From Sporobacter termitidis (lineage in GTDB: Bacteria; Bacillota; Clostridia; Oscillospirales; Oscillospiraceae), in NCBI GenBank assembly GCA_029267955.1, contig JAJUHI010000003.1, forward strand, positions 1-39,341: a stretch of 39,341 nucleotides of DNA, read 5' to 3'. Under the pieces are notes generated by a model. It did not search any database. It saw nothing but the letters and a program-made list of their open reading frames with translations, and was not told the origin of the DNA. The first letter of the stretch is position 1; every line of letters starts with the position of its first letter. Made by a program: the position numbers and the translations under genes. Positions 1 to 9,233 of the stretch are shown here, in pieces.

Positions 1-265
1 CTGCGGCGGCATCATCAGGCCCGACGTGGTGCTGTATGAAGAGAAGCTTGATACCGATGTGATCAACGAGGCCTTGCATTACATCCGGGAGGCCGATATG
101 CTGATCATCGGCGGCACCTCGCTGGTTGTCTTCCCGGCGGCGCGGCTTATCGACTTCTACCGGGGCGACAAGCTGGTGCTGATCAACAAGGGCGCCACCA
201 GCCGCGACGCCGACGCCAATCTCCTGATCCAGGAAAAAATCGGTGAAGTGTTCGCGCAGGTGTAA
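1..265 (+). CDS. NAD-dependent protein deacylase (sirtuin, SIR2 family), 3' part only
   Basis: This is the carboxy-terminal 87 codons of a sirtuin; the start lies outside the window. The first visible residues, CGGIIRPDVVLYEE, match the strand that follows the second zinc-binding CxxC pair in bacterial sirtuins. IGGTSLVVFPAA and LINKG are the NAD-binding Rossmann segments near the end of the fold. The family removes acyl groups from lysines in the cytoplasm, using NAD and releasing nicotinamide and O-acyl-ADP-ribose. The reading frame is open from base 2 to a TAA at 263-265. The catalytic histidine and the first zinc pair are not visible, so activity cannot be judged. A 9-bp inverted repeat follows the stop. 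Confidence 0.93.
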   Translation, partial: CGGIIRPDVVLYEEKLDTDVINEALHYIREADMLIIGGTSLVVFPAARLIDFYRGDKLVLINKGATSRDADANLLIQEKIGEVFAQV

Positions 266-270
266 AATCA

Positions 271-294
271 GAGCCGGAGCTCAAACTCCGGCTC
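271..294. terminator. Weak intergenic hairpin between convergent genes
   Basis: GAGCCGGAG (271-279) and CTCCGGCTC (286-294) form a perfect 9-bp stem with a 6-base loop. There is no run of T on the plus side. On the minus side the stem is followed by TGATTTTAC. It sits between the convergent sirtuin and EFR1 genes and may act as a weak shared terminator. Confidence 0.45.
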
Positions 295-369
295 ATGCAA
301 TACCGGGATACCGTCCATGCCCGCTTGGGTGATGGACGGCTTGAGTTTTCGGGAGCGTTTTATCAAAGC

Positions 370-1125
370 TCAGGCCAGGGTGACCCTCGGGTTTACGTAC
401 CGGCCCTTCTTCTGCGTGTCGTTTCCGTGCTGGACGGCCCTTTCCGGGCAGCGGTGCAGGCAGGCCAGGCACAGGGTGCAGGCGCCCTCCCAGACCGGTT
501 TTCCGCCCGCGCCGGCCTGGATGCAGCGCATGGGACAGATCTCGATGCACAGCCCGCAGGCGGTGCATTTCTCGTCGGCGTGGAGCTTGCTGGTGTTTTT
601 TGAAGTGCTGACCTCCTGCATGGGCATGAACAAGTCCTTGGGGGGCGCGCCGACAGCGCCGGGTTTTTTGGCCTTCACCGCGCTTATTATTTGCTCCAGC
701 TGCCGGTCGGCGTTATCGAGCATCGCCTCCAGCCGCTGGGGGGAGGGGACGTCTGACCAGACGATAAAGTTGTCCGGCATGACAAGGTCAAACCCGCCGG
801 AAAAACGGATGCCCTTTTCCTTTAACAGCGCGCCCAGGGCCCCCGCTTCGCCGCCGGTGCTCTCCCCGCAGGTGAAGACGCCATAGACATATTGGTCCGT
901 GAAGCCGGCGAGGTTCAGCTTCTCAAGAAAGCGGGCGACGGCGCCCGGCACCGTCCACGCAAAGGTGGGGATGACAAAGCCCAGGCGCTCGTCGCCGCCC
1001 AGGTCGAAATCGTATTGGCCCTCCCGAAGGGACGCGCCGATGGAGACGAGGCGGTCATTTGTGGCCGCGGCGATTTTTTCGGCGGCGTACTGGGAGTTGC
1101 CGGTGGCGGTAAAGTAGAAAATCAT
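370..1125 (-). CDS. EFR1-family flavodoxin/ferredoxin fusion protein
   Basis: This 251-residue protein joins a flavodoxin-like domain to a bacterial ferredoxin domain. TATGNSQYAA at residues 6-15 is the FMN phosphate loop. Two complete [4Fe-4S] motifs are visible, CxxCxxCxxxC at Cys187/190/193/197 and again at Cys216/219/222/226. The EFR1 family is common in anaerobic Firmicutes and is thought to move electrons between iron-sulfur and flavin partners; the partners here are unknown. The gene follows the ABC permease by 34 bases on the same strand, so it probably ends that transcript. AAAGGAG lies about 12 bases before the ATG, slightly farther than usual. Confidence 0.9.
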   Translation of the reverse strand: MIFYFTATGNSQYAAEKIAAATNDRLVSIGASLREGQYDFDLGGDERLGFVIPTFAWTVPGAVARFLEKLNLAGFTDQYVYGVFTCGESTGGEAGALGALLKEKGIRFSGGFDLVMPDNFIVWSDVPSPQRLEAMLDNADRQLEQIISAVKAKKPGAVGAPPKDLFMPMQEVSTSKNTSKLHADEKCTACGLCIEICPMRCIQAGAGGKPVWEGACTLCLACLHRCPERAVQHGNDTQKKGRYVNPRVTLA

Positions 1126-1159
1126 ATGATTAAACGGCTCCTTTCAAACGCTTAAAGGC

Positions 1160-2770
1160 TCAGTCGCTGCCCAGCGCCTCGAAGCGGCGGCTGCCGCCCT
1201 TCTCCAGGTAGGCTGTCAGAAGCGCCGACAGCAGGATGATCAGCCCGGCGCACAGCAGCAGAAACGTCTCCGCGTCCATAAACCGGCTGAGGAGAAAGAT
1301 GTACAATAGGCCCAGGGGGAGAATGACGGCGGCGGCCCCGGCCATCGTCAGGATGGTGGCCAGCCCCTGCTTGATGGGCTGGACCTCGTTTATCCAGTCC
1401 AGCCTGGGGAACAGCAGGTTGATCGCCACGCCTAAAAGCGCGGTAAAAACCGTAAACAGCAGCGGCAGGCACAGCATCAGGATAAACTGCAGCACCGTAA
1501 CGCGGAAGAAAACCGCGCAGATCAGGGCTGACAGCACGGCCGGCGCGCCGCAGACCAAAATGTGCATCAGCGCCTTGGCCAGCAGGATATCAAAGCTGCG
1601 CACCGGGAGGCTGCGGGCAATCCAGAGGTTTTTGCCTTCCAGCGAGACCGAGGGCGCCGAGACGATGTTCAGCGCGGAAACGGCGGTGAGCCCGGCGATA
1701 ATGAGGGCGGCCGGGGAGACGGTAACGCCGAAGCCGGCCAGCTGGCCGGTGATCTCAAGCAGCATGTCGCGCTTGAACCCCAGAAACACAGCCCCCACCA
1801 CCATGAACAGGCTGCCCAGCCACGTGTTCATGATGTATATCGGGCTGGAGATAAAGTGGCGCAGTTCCTTGAAGACAAAGGCCGCCCGCACGCTGGAGAC
1901 CTTCAGGGCCTTCCGGGTGTATTTGATTTTGGCGACGCCCCGGTTCGCCGTGGCGATTTTGATGAAGTTGGCAGAGAGCACCATGACCGCCAGGACAAAG
2001 GGCGCCACGGCGCAGATCACAAAAATCAGCATGCTGAGGGCGCTGCCGCTGGCGATGGCGTTGCCCAGGTGGTAAACGGGAAACAGCGCGTTTTTGAGGT
2101 CCTCGGCAATCCGGGTGCTGTTTAAAATCAGCGTCTGGATGTTCTTTTGAATATTGGAGAAGAACCAGATGTACACGGCAAAAAAGAGCAGCGACAGGAT
2201 CAGCGTAAAGATGTTTTTATTGCGCAGGCGCGACGTGATCAGCGCCACCAGCCAGGCAAAAAAGCTTGCCACCGCCAGGGACGTCAAGGGGATAACCAGC
2301 ATGGCGACGATGTAGAACACAACGCCCGCAGCGTTTACCGGCTGGGTCACGAGCCAGACCACAAACACCGGCACGGCGATAAACGCCGCAAACAGATAAT
2401 CCAGCATCAGCAGCGCGACAATCCGGCTCAACAGGATGCTGGAGGGCCGCAGCGGCAGGGACAGCAGCAGGTCGTTATCCCGGGCGCTGAAAATCTGGGC
2501 CTGTACGGCGAAAACGCTGCCCACAAAGCAGAAGGCGAAAACGAGAATCCCCGCCAGGGCGAAGTAAAACCACCCGAAGCCTGTTTGAAACAGCGGCCCG
2601 CTCAGCTGGTAGAACATCGTCCCGAACATCATGAAGAGGGCGCCCACAACGTAGACCACCAGCAGCGCAATGAGAACGGCGACAACCGGGCTGCGTTTTT
2701 TGGCCCTCCGGGCGTGCGGAAACATCTGCGAAAACAGCGCGCGCAGGTTGATTTTGATAAGCGACATCAT
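1160..2770 (-). CDS. ABC-2 type transporter permease (exporter membrane subunit)
   Basis: This 536-residue, very hydrophobic protein has a basic amino terminus (HARRAKKRS near residue 20) followed by roughly ten to twelve predicted membrane segments. The ATG overlaps the TGA of the ATPase gene in an ATGA arrangement at 2767-2770; an alternative ATG lies one codon later. An open frame continues upstream inside the ATPase gene, but that part is out-of-frame shadow. Size, topology and tight coupling to the ATPase mark it as the membrane half of an ABC-2 exporter. The substrate (drug, peptide, lipid or ion) cannot be read from sequence. Confidence 0.85.
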   Translation of the reverse strand: MMSLIKINLRALFSQMFPHARRAKKRSPVVAVLIALLVVYVVGALFMMFGTMFYQLSGPLFQTGFGWFYFALAGILVFAFCFVGSVFAVQAQIFSARDNDLLLSLPLRPSSILLSRIVALLMLDYLFAAFIAVPVFVVWLVTQPVNAAGVVFYIVAMLVIPLTSLAVASFFAWLVALITSRLRNKNIFTLILSLLFFAVYIWFFSNIQKNIQTLILNSTRIAEDLKNALFPVYHLGNAIASGSALSMLIFVICAVAPFVLAVMVLSANFIKIATANRGVAKIKYTRKALKVSSVRAAFVFKELRHFISSPIYIMNTWLGSLFMVVGAVFLGFKRDMLLEITGQLAGFGVTVSPAALIIAGLTAVSALNIVSAPSVSLEGKNLWIARSLPVRSFDILLAKALMHILVCGAPAVLSALICAVFFRVTVLQFILMLCLPLLFTVFTALLGVAINLLFPRLDWINEVQPIKQGLATILTMAGAAAVILPLGLLYIFLLSRFMDAETFLLLCAGLIILLSALLTAYLEKGGSRRFEALGSD

Positions 2771-3480
2771 GACTTGTCTTCCTCCAGCTCCAGAAAGACC
2801 GATTCCAGAGACGAATCGCCCTTGACCTCCTCCATGGTCCCGGAGACCACCAGCTTGCCGCGGCGGATGATGGCCACCTTGTCGCAGAGCTTTTCGGCCA
2901 CCTCCAGCACGTGGGTGGAGAAGAAGATGGCGGCGCCGCCGGCGCACATGTCCCGCATAATCGTTTTCAGGGAATGGGACGCCACGGGGTCCAGACCCAC
3001 AAAGGGCTCGTCTAAAATCATCAGACGGGGCTCGTGGATGAGGGCCGAGATGATGGCCAGCTTCTGCTTCATGCCGTGGGAGTAGGAGGAGATCGGCTGC
3101 GCCAGGTCGTCCGTCAGCCCGAAAAGGTCGGCATACCGGTGGATGCGCTCCTGCCGGATATCCGCCGGGACGCCGAAGACGTCGGCGATGAAATTGAGAT
3201 ATTTGATACCCGGCATAAACTCGTACAGATCGGGATTGTCGGGGATGTAGGCGATGCGCCGCTTGCACTCCAGCGGCTGCGTCCGGATGGACATGCCGTC
3301 GATGTAAATCTCGCCCGCGTCAAACTGCAGGATGCCGCAGACGGACTTGATGGTTGTCGTCTTTCCGGCGCCGTTGTGGCCGATGAAGGCGCAGATCTCG
3401 CCGCCGTTAATCGTCAGGGACAGATCGTCGACGGCCTTTTTGCCCCCGTAGGTTTTTGTAAGGTGTTCAATTTTCAGCAT
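2767..3480 (-). CDS. ABC transporter ATP-binding protein (ABC-2 exporter type)
   Basis: This 237-residue ATPase powers the permease encoded directly downstream. Walker A is GHNGAGKTTT near residue 34. The signature segment is SYSHGMKQK, the exporter-type variant rather than LSGGQ. Walker B is LMILDEP and the H-loop is STH. The carboxy terminus, ending in ELEEDKS, is acidic. The start ATG is preceded by GGAGG eight bases upstream. It is the first gene of an ATPase-permease-EFR1 transcript that starts at the promoter at 3512-3540. Confidence 0.92.
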   Translation of the reverse strand: MLKIEHLTKTYGGKKAVDDLSLTINGGEICAFIGHNGAGKTTTIKSVCGILQFDAGEIYIDGMSIRTQPLECKRRIAYIPDNPDLYEFMPGIKYLNFIADVFGVPADIRQERIHRYADLFGLTDDLAQPISSYSHGMKQKLAIISALIHEPRLMILDEPFVGLDPVASHSLKTIMRDMCAGGAAIFFSTHVLEVAEKLCDKVAIIRRGKLVVSGTMEEVKGDSSLESVFLELEEDKS

Positions 3481-3511
3481 CTTTTAGCCTCCAATCAGTC
3501 GCAGTAGAGAC

Positions 3512-3540
3512 ATATTACCACATCATGGAATCGCATACAA
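3512..3540 (-). promoter_or_regulatory. Sigma-A-type promoter of the ABC exporter genes
   Basis: On the minus strand TTGTAT (3535-3540) and TAATAT (3512-3517) are separated by 17 bases. The predicted start of transcription is about 25 bases before the ATPase ATG, and a GGAGG ribosome site lies in that leader. Read by eye only. Confidence 0.55.
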
Positions 3541-3561
3541 GGCGGATAAAATTAAGTTACG

Positions 3562-3595
3562 ATTAAAAAGGAAAACGGGCGCCGCAGCGCCCGTT
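3562..3595 (-). terminator. Intrinsic terminator of the polyamine operon
   Basis: A 9-bp stem, AACGGGCGC (3574-3582) with GCGCCCGTT (3587-3595), is followed on the minus strand by TTTTCCTTTTT. It lies about 20 bases after the nspC stop codon and fits the end of the six-gene polyamine transcript. Confidence 0.8.
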
Positions 3596-3613
3596 TATTC
3601 ATAAACAGCCCGC

Positions 3614-4765
3614 TCACGACAGCCGGCTTTTAAAGTCCTCGTATCCGAAGGCTTTGACAAGCTGTACGGCGCCGTCCTGCCGCAGCAGGGCGATGGACGG
3701 CAGGTTGACGCCGTTGAAGGTGTTGTTTTTGACCATGGTGTAGATGGCCATATCGGTGAAGACCAGCTTGTCGCCGGGCGATAATGGCCGGTCAAAGCTG
3801 TAATCGCCGATGATATCGCCGGCCAGGCACGTGGGCCCGCCCAGGCGGTAATTGTATCTCTTTGTGCCCGGATAACCCGAGCCGAGAACGACGGGCCGGT
3901 ACGGCATCTCCAGCACATCCGGCATGTGGCAGGCGGCGGAAGCGTCCAGAATGGCGGTGCGGACGTCGTTTTCCACGATGTCCAGAACCGTGCTGACCAG
4001 ATAGCCGGCGTCCAGCGCCACCGCCTCGCCCGGCTCTAAGTAGACCTCGACGCCGTACGTGTCCCGGACGCGGATGATCTGGCGGACCAGCGTTTCTATG
4101 TCGTAATCCTGCCGGGTGATGTGGTGGCCGCCGCCGAAGTTGACCCAGGACATCCGGCGCAGAACCCTGCCGAAGCCTTTTTCAAAGGCCTCCAGGGTTT
4201 TAACCAGCGCGTCGGCGTTTTGTTGGCACAGGGTGTGAAAATGCAGGCCCGTCACGCCGTCCAGCCGGTCTTCATGAAAATGCGCCCGGGTCACGCCGAG
4301 CCGGGAGCCCTTCGCGCAGGGGTCGTACAGGGCGTGGCCCTGGGTGGAGCATTCGGGATTGACCCGGATGCCGATTTTTTTGCCCGCTTTCAGCGCGATA
4401 TCGCCGAACCGCTCCAGCTGGGCGAAGGAATTGAAGACGATATGGTCGCCGACCGCGGCGATCTCGTCAAACTCGTCCTCCCGGTAGGCCGCCGCGAACA
4501 CGTGGACCTCGCCGCCCATCTCCTCGCGGCCCAGCCGGGCCTCGTGCAGGCCGCTGGCGGCCGTCCCGCTGAGGTACCTGCCGATGAGCGGGTACAGGGC
4601 GTACATGGAGAACGCCTTTTGGGCCAAAAGGATCTTGCAGCCGGTCCTGTCCATCACGCTTTTTAAAATCTCCAGGTTTCGGATCAGGCGGCCCTCGTCG
4701 ACAATATAATACGGCGTTGGGATAGCGCCCAGGTCAAATCCGGCCTGAATCGAACCGGCCTGCAT
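3614..4765 (-). CDS. nspC: Carboxynorspermidine/carboxyspermidine decarboxylase
   Basis: This 383-residue PLP enzyme has the alanine-racemase/type III decarboxylase fold. It removes the carboxyl group from carboxyspermidine or carboxynorspermidine to give spermidine or norspermidine. The PLP lysine lies in ILLAQKAFSMY near residue 50. GLHFH, FGGGHH and YLEPGEA are the phosphate-binding and substrate segments typical of NspC, and DASAACHMPDVLEMPYRP carries the family's catalytic cysteine/histidine region. The length is normal. The ATG overlaps the TGA of the upstream dehydrogenase by one base, so the two are translationally coupled and act in sequence. Whether the product is spermidine or norspermidine cannot be told from sequence. 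Confidence 0.93.
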   Translation of the reverse strand: MQAGSIQAGFDLGAIPTPYYIVDEGRLIRNLEILKSVMDRTGCKILLAQKAFSMYALYPLIGRYLSGTAASGLHEARLGREEMGGEVHVFAAAYREDEFDEIAAVGDHIVFNSFAQLERFGDIALKAGKKIGIRVNPECSTQGHALYDPCAKGSRLGVTRAHFHEDRLDGVTGLHFHTLCQQNADALVKTLEAFEKGFGRVLRRMSWVNFGGGHHITRQDYDIETLVRQIIRVRDTYGVEVYLEPGEAVALDAGYLVSTVLDIVENDVRTAILDASAACHMPDVLEMPYRPVVLGSGYPGTKRYNYRLGGPTCLAGDIIGDYSFDRPLSPGDKLVFTDMAIYTMVKNNTFNGVNLPSIALLRQDGAVQLVKAFGYEDFKSRLS

Positions 4766-5964
4766 CAGTCCACCAGCTCCGGATTAAAGCTCTCCCGCCA
4801 GGGCAGCCCCCACTTGTTGAGGGCGTCCATAAACGGGTCCGGATCAAACTCCTCCACATTGTAAACGCCGGGCTTCTGCCAGGTCCCGTTCATCACCAGC
4901 ATCGCGCCGATCATGGCGGGCACGCCCGTGGTGTACGAGATGGCCTGGGAGCCCACCTCCCGGTAGCTCTCCTGATGGTCGCAGACGTTATAAAGATAAT
5001 AGTGCTTGACCTTGCCGTCCTTTTTGCCGGTATAGATGCAGCCGATGTTCGTCTTGCCCTTCGTCCGGGGCCCCAGGGAGGCCGGGTCGGGCAGAACCGC
5101 CTTTAAGAACTGGAGCGGGACGATCTTTTTGCCCTCAAATTCAATGGGCTCAATGGACGTCATGCCCACGTTCTCCAGGCATTTGAGATGCGTCAAATAG
5201 CTCTGGCTGAAGGTCATGAAAAAGCGGATGCGGCGCACGCCGGGGATGTTTTTCGCCAGGGATTCCAGCTCCTCGTGGTGCAGCAGATACATGTCCTTGG
5301 GGCCGATTTCCGGGAAATTATAGACCCTCTTGATCTCCATGGGCTCGGTTTCGATCCAGCGGCCGTCCTCCCAGTAGCTGCCCTTGGCCGTCACCTCCCG
5401 GATGTTGATCTCCGGGTTGAAGTTGGTGGCGAAGGGGTACCCGTGGTCGCCGGCGTTGGCGTCCAGAATATCTATCTGCTCGATCACGTCAAAGTGGTGC
5501 TTGAGGGCGTAGGCGGTAAAGACGCCGGTGACGCCGGGGTCAAAGCCGCTGCCCAGAAGGGCCGTGATGCCCGCCTTTTCAAACCGGTCTTTATAAGCCC
5601 ACTGCCATTTGTACTCGAACTTGGCCGTATCCGGCGGCTCGTAATTGGCCGTGTCCACGTAATGGGTCTTTGTGGCGAGGCAGGCGTCCATAATCGTCAG
5701 GTCCTGGTAGGGCAGCGCCAGGTTCAGGACGACGTCGGGCCTAAATTTCTCGATGAGGGCGATCAGCTCGTCCACGTTGTCGGCGTTTACCTGGGCGGTC
5801 TGTATTTTCGTTTTGCCGCCGGAGAGCTTTTCCTTCAAGGCGTCGCATTTGCTTTTTGTCCGGCTGGCGATCATGATTTCCTCAAAGACATCGCTGTTTT
5901 GACAGCATTTGTGGATGGCTACGCTGGCAACGCCGCCGCAGCCGATGATCAGTGCTTTTCCCAT
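4765..5964 (-). CDS. Saccharopine dehydrogenase-family carboxy(nor)spermidine dehydrogenase/synthase
   Basis: This 399-residue protein starts with the Rossmann motif GCGGVASVAIHKC and belongs to the saccharopine dehydrogenase family. In the branch paired with NspC, the enzyme joins aspartate semialdehyde to a diamine (putrescine or diaminopropane) and reduces the imine with NADPH to a carboxylated triamine. Assignment as carboxyspermidine dehydrogenase rather than a lysine-pathway enzyme rests on its coupling to nspC and on the surrounding polyamine genes. AGVTALLGSGFDPGVTGV-like residues around 150 (seen as ITALLGSGFDPG) are typical of this subgroup. A 6-bp GC hairpin lies in the 77-base gap before it. 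Confidence 0.9.
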   Translation of the reverse strand: MGKALIIGCGGVASVAIHKCCQNSDVFEEIMIASRTKSKCDALKEKLSGGKTKIQTAQVNADNVDELIALIEKFRPDVVLNLALPYQDLTIMDACLATKTHYVDTANYEPPDTAKFEYKWQWAYKDRFEKAGITALLGSGFDPGVTGVFTAYALKHHFDVIEQIDILDANAGDHGYPFATNFNPEINIREVTAKGSYWEDGRWIETEPMEIKRVYNFPEIGPKDMYLLHHEELESLAKNIPGVRRIRFFMTFSQSYLTHLKCLENVGMTSIEPIEFEGKKIVPLQFLKAVLPDPASLGPRTKGKTNIGCIYTGKKDGKVKHYYLYNVCDHQESYREVGSQAISYTTGVPAMIGAMLVMNGTWQKPGVYNVEEFDPDPFMDALNKWGLPWRESFNPELVD

Positions 5965-6041
5965 GGTTACTCCTCCGTTTCCCGCCGCCGACGCGGCGGT
6001 GTCATGAATTTTCCGGCTTGCCGGGGCATCGCTTTCGCGCT

Positions 6042-6896
6042 CTATATCATAAGCGAGAGCAGCAGCTCCCGCAGCAGCTTGCAGGCCGTTGCCGTGGACA
6101 CGCCGCTCTGGTCGTAAACCGGCGACAGCTCCACCAAATCGCAGCCGACCACCCTCAGCCCGCAGACCTCCCGGATGGCCGCGCGCAGCTGGTCAAAGCT
6201 CACGCCGCCGGGCTCCGGCGTCCCGGTGCCGGGGAAGACCGACGGGTCCAAAACGTCCAAATCCACCGTCAGGTACACGGGCTGATCCTTTAAGCGGCGG
6301 ACAACCGCGTCCAGGCCGCCGAAGTCGAACATCCGCAGGTGGGTATGGCCCTGTTTGGCAAAGTCGAACTCGCTGCGGTCCCCCGAACGGATGCCGAACT
6401 GGTAGATCCGCCCGTCGCCCACCAGCTCGTGGCAGCGGCGGAGGACGGCGGCGTGGGAATGGGCCGCGCCCAGATAGTCGTCCCGCAGGTCGGCGTGGGC
6501 GTCAAAGTGGATGATATGCGCCTCCGGGTATTTTTTAAAAACGGCCCGGAAAGCCCCCAGGGTCACCAAATGCTCGCCCCCCAGCATGACGGGGAGCTTG
6601 CCGTCGGCGACAATCCGCGACACGTAATCCTCTATCTGCTTTAGGGCCGGCGCGGGGTCCCCCAAGCTCAGCTCCAGGTCGCCGCCGTCGAAGACGGCGA
6701 TCTCGCTCAGGTCGCGGTTCAGGTACGGGCTGTAGGTTTCCAGCCCGAAGGACTGGGCGCGCATCTCCCGGCTTCCAAACCGCGCCCCCGGCCGGTAGGA
6801 GGTGGTGGAGTCGAAGGGCGCGCCGAAGATGACGATGTCGGCCTCCGAATACTCTTTGTCGCAGCCGAGAAAGGTCTCGATATTTCTACTCAACAT
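6042..6896 (-). CDS. speB: Agmatinase / ureohydrolase
   Basis: This 284-residue arginase-superfamily enzyme hydrolyses agmatine to putrescine and urea. All binuclear manganese motifs are present: GGEH near residue 107, DAHAD near 130 and DLDVLDP near 215. Its start overlaps the end of speE by 11 bases. Placed after arginine decarboxylase, it supplies putrescine. Because it also follows an aminopropyltransferase, an alternative substrate is aminopropylagmatine, as in organisms that aminopropylate agmatine first; sequence alone does not decide. Confidence 0.93.
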   Translation of the reverse strand: MLSRNIETFLGCDKEYSEADIVIFGAPFDSTTSYRPGARFGSREMRAQSFGLETYSPYLNRDLSEIAVFDGGDLELSLGDPAPALKQIEDYVSRIVADGKLPVMLGGEHLVTLGAFRAVFKKYPEAHIIHFDAHADLRDDYLGAAHSHAAVLRRCHELVGDGRIYQFGIRSGDRSEFDFAKQGHTHLRMFDFGGLDAVVRRLKDQPVYLTVDLDVLDPSVFPGTGTPEPGGVSFDQLRAAIREVCGLRVVGCDLVELSPVYDQSGVSTATACKLLRELLLSLMI

Positions 6897-7737
6897 CCTT
6901 TAAAAGCTCCCATACGTAGTTTGGCAGGGCAAAGGCGCCGGCGTGCAGCTTTGTGTTATAATATCTCGTTTTCAGGCCCAAAGCATTCCAGCGGCTCTCG
7001 TCCAGGTCGCCCACGGGGTGATACCGTTTGGAGGCGAAGCCGAAGAGCCAGTGGCCGCTGGGGTAGGTGGGGATGTGGGCCTGGTACACGCGGCTGATGG
7101 GAAAGCACTGGACAATCCGTTTATGGGCCCGCTGCATGGCGATGGCGTCGTTTTCATAAAAGGGGCTCTCGTGCTGGTTGATCATGATGCCGTGTTCCCG
7201 GAGCGCCTTGTAGCAGTTGCCGTAAAACTCCTTTGTAAAGAGCCCCTCGCCGGGGCCGAAGGGGTCCGTGGAGTCGACGATGATCAGGTCATACTGATCT
7301 TCGCAGCTCCTGATATATTTCAGCCCGTCCTGGATGAGGATGTTGACGCGCTTGTCGTCAAAGCCGCAGGCAGTCTGGGGCAAAAACTCCCGGCAGACCT
7401 TGATGACCATCTCGTCGATTTCCACCAGGTCGATTTTGCGGATGGCGTCGTACCGGGTCAGTTCCCTGGCCACGCCGCCGTCCCCCGCGCCGATGACCAG
7501 CACGTCCCGGACCAGGGGCGACACGGCCATGGCCGGATGGACGATCATTTCGTGGTAGATAAATTCGTCCTTCTCCGTGAGCATCATATAACCGTCCAGC
7601 GTCAAAAAGCGCCCGAACTCGGCGGACTCGAACACGTCGATGCGCTGGAAGGGGCTCTGCTCGGAGAACAGCTGTCTGTTCGTCCGGATGGAGAATTTAA
7701 CGTCCTTCGTATGCTTTTCAGAAAACCAGAGGTCCAT
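6886..7737 (-). CDS. speE: Spermidine synthase (polyamine aminopropyltransferase)
   Basis: This 283-residue enzyme transfers an aminopropyl group from decarboxylated S-adenosylmethionine to putrescine, giving spermidine and methylthioadenosine. Visible motifs are YHEM near residue 61, the cofactor loop IGAGDGGVARE, the acidic binding site DLVEIDE, and the catalytic-loop segment VDSTDPFGPGEGLF near 155. Length and layout are normal. The ATG directly follows the TGA of the decarboxylase gene, and AAAGGAG lies inside the end of that gene. Confidence 0.95.
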   Translation of the reverse strand: MDLWFSEKHTKDVKFSIRTNRQLFSEQSPFQRIDVFESAEFGRFLTLDGYMMLTEKDEFIYHEMIVHPAMAVSPLVRDVLVIGAGDGGVARELTRYDAIRKIDLVEIDEMVIKVCREFLPQTACGFDDKRVNILIQDGLKYIRSCEDQYDLIIVDSTDPFGPGEGLFTKEFYGNCYKALREHGIMINQHESPFYENDAIAMQRAHKRIVQCFPISRVYQAHIPTYPSGHWLFGFASKRYHPVGDLDESRWNALGLKTRYYNTKLHAGAFALPNYVWELLKDVE

Positions 7738-9198
7738 TCACGCATCTCCTTTCAGCACGTTGAGCCGGTTGACCTCCAAATCCTCCGTGCCCGTCAGGAA
7801 ACAGCCCTTTTCCTTGGCATAGATGATATAGTCGATGATGTCGCCGGTGATCCGCTCTCCCGGCGCCAAAATCGGGATGCCGGGGGGATAGCTCATGACG
7901 TTCTCCGCGCAGATCTCGCCCCGGCAGTCAATAAGGGGCACGGATTTCTTCTCGGCGTAGAAGGCCTTTTGGGGCGTCGTGACAACGGCGGGGGAGATGT
8001 ATTCGTATTCCAGCATGCCCGCCCGGTCTTTTTTGTACAGGCGGCGGATGTCCGCCAGGGCGCTGACCAGGCGCTCGATGTTCTTGTCCGAGTCGCCGAT
8101 GGAAATATACGCGAGGAAGTTGCCGATATCCCCGAACTCCAGCTGGATATCGTATTCGTCCCGGAGAATATCGTATACCTCGATCCCCGCAAGGCCCACC
8201 TCCAGGGTGTGGACGGAGAGCTTGGTCATGTCAAAATCGAAAATCGTGTCGCCGTTGATAAGCTCCTTGGAATAGGCGTAATAGTCGCCGATTCTGTTGA
8301 TTTCATCCCGGGCGTACTGGGCCAGCTCCATGACCCGTTTAAAGATGTCGCGGCCCTTCAGCGCGAGGTTCTTGCGGGAGATGTCCAAGCTCGACAGCAG
8401 CAGGTACGAGCCGCTGGTGGTCTGGGTGAGGTTGATGACCTGCCGGACGTAGTGGGGGTTGACGTTTTCTCCCGTCAATAGCAACGAGCTCTGCGTCAGG
8501 GAGCCGCCGGACTTGTGCATGCTCACCGAGGCCATGTCCGCGCCCGCGGCCATGGCGGAAACCGGCAGATCGTCCCGGAAATAAAAGTGCGTGCCGTGGG
8601 CCTCGTCCACCAGCACCAGCATGCCGGCTTCGTGGGCCAGCTCTGTGATCCGGCGCAGGTCGGCGCAGATGCCGTAATAGGTGGGGTTGTTGACAAGAAT
8701 GGCCTTGGCGCCGGGATTGTCGCGGATTGCCTTTTTTATATCCTCTACGGACATGCCCAGGGCAATGCCCAGCCGGCGGTTGATGCCGGGATTGACGTAC
8801 ACGGGCTCGGCGCCGCAGAGGATCAGCGCGTTGATGACGCTGATGTGCACAGTCCGCGGGAGGATGAGCTTGTCGCCTTTTTTGCAGAAGGACATGACCA
8901 TGGCCTGAACGGCGGAGGTGGTGCCGCCCACCATGAAAAAGGCGTGGGCGGCGCCAAAGGCGTCCGCCGCCAGCGCCTCGGCGTCCTTGATGACCGAAAC
9001 GGGATGGCTTAAATTGTCCAGCGGCTTCATGGAATTGACGTCGATGCCCGTGCACTTTTCCCCCAGAAAGGCGGTAAGCTCCGGGTTGCCCAGGCCGCGC
9101 TTGTGGCCGGGCACGTCGAAGGGCACGATGCGCGCGCGCTTGACGGCGGTCAGGGCCTCCAAAATCGGCGTTTTGCTTTGATCGAGCGTATTTTTCAA
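7738..9198 (-). CDS. speA: Arginine decarboxylase, aspartate-aminotransferase-fold Orn/Lys/Arg decarboxylase
   Basis: This is a PLP fold-type I decarboxylase of the Bacillus SpeA/lysine-decarboxylase group, 486 residues from the chosen start. The cofactor lysine is in SVSMHKSGGSLTQSS. DEAHGTHFYF holds the PLP ring aspartate and MSYPPGIPILAPGE is the typical carboxy-terminal domain motif. Arginine is the likely substrate because an agmatinase follows, but lysine or ornithine are possible in this family. I choose a TTG start at 9196-9198, with AAAGGAG six bases upstream. An in-frame ATG 48 bases earlier (9244-9246) has no ribosome site and lies in a duplicated piece of the speD end. Confidence 0.9.
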   Translation of the reverse strand: MKNTLDQSKTPILEALTAVKRARIVPFDVPGHKRGLGNPELTAFLGEKCTGIDVNSMKPLDNLSHPVSVIKDAEALAADAFGAAHAFFMVGGTTSAVQAMVMSFCKKGDKLILPRTVHISVINALILCGAEPVYVNPGINRRLGIALGMSVEDIKKAIRDNPGAKAILVNNPTYYGICADLRRITELAHEAGMLVLVDEAHGTHFYFRDDLPVSAMAAGADMASVSMHKSGGSLTQSSLLLTGENVNPHYVRQVINLTQTTSGSYLLLSSLDISRKNLALKGRDIFKRVMELAQYARDEINRIGDYYAYSKELINGDTIFDFDMTKLSVHTLEVGLAGIEVYDILRDEYDIQLEFGDIGNFLAYISIGDSDKNIERLVSALADIRRLYKKDRAGMLEYEYISPAVVTTPQKAFYAEKKSVPLIDCRGEICAENVMSYPPGIPILAPGERITGDIIDYIIYAKEKGCFLTGTEDLEVNRLNVLKGDA

Positions 9199-9233
9199 CG
9201 GTTGCTCCTTTATACAGACTCCAAGGAGATGAC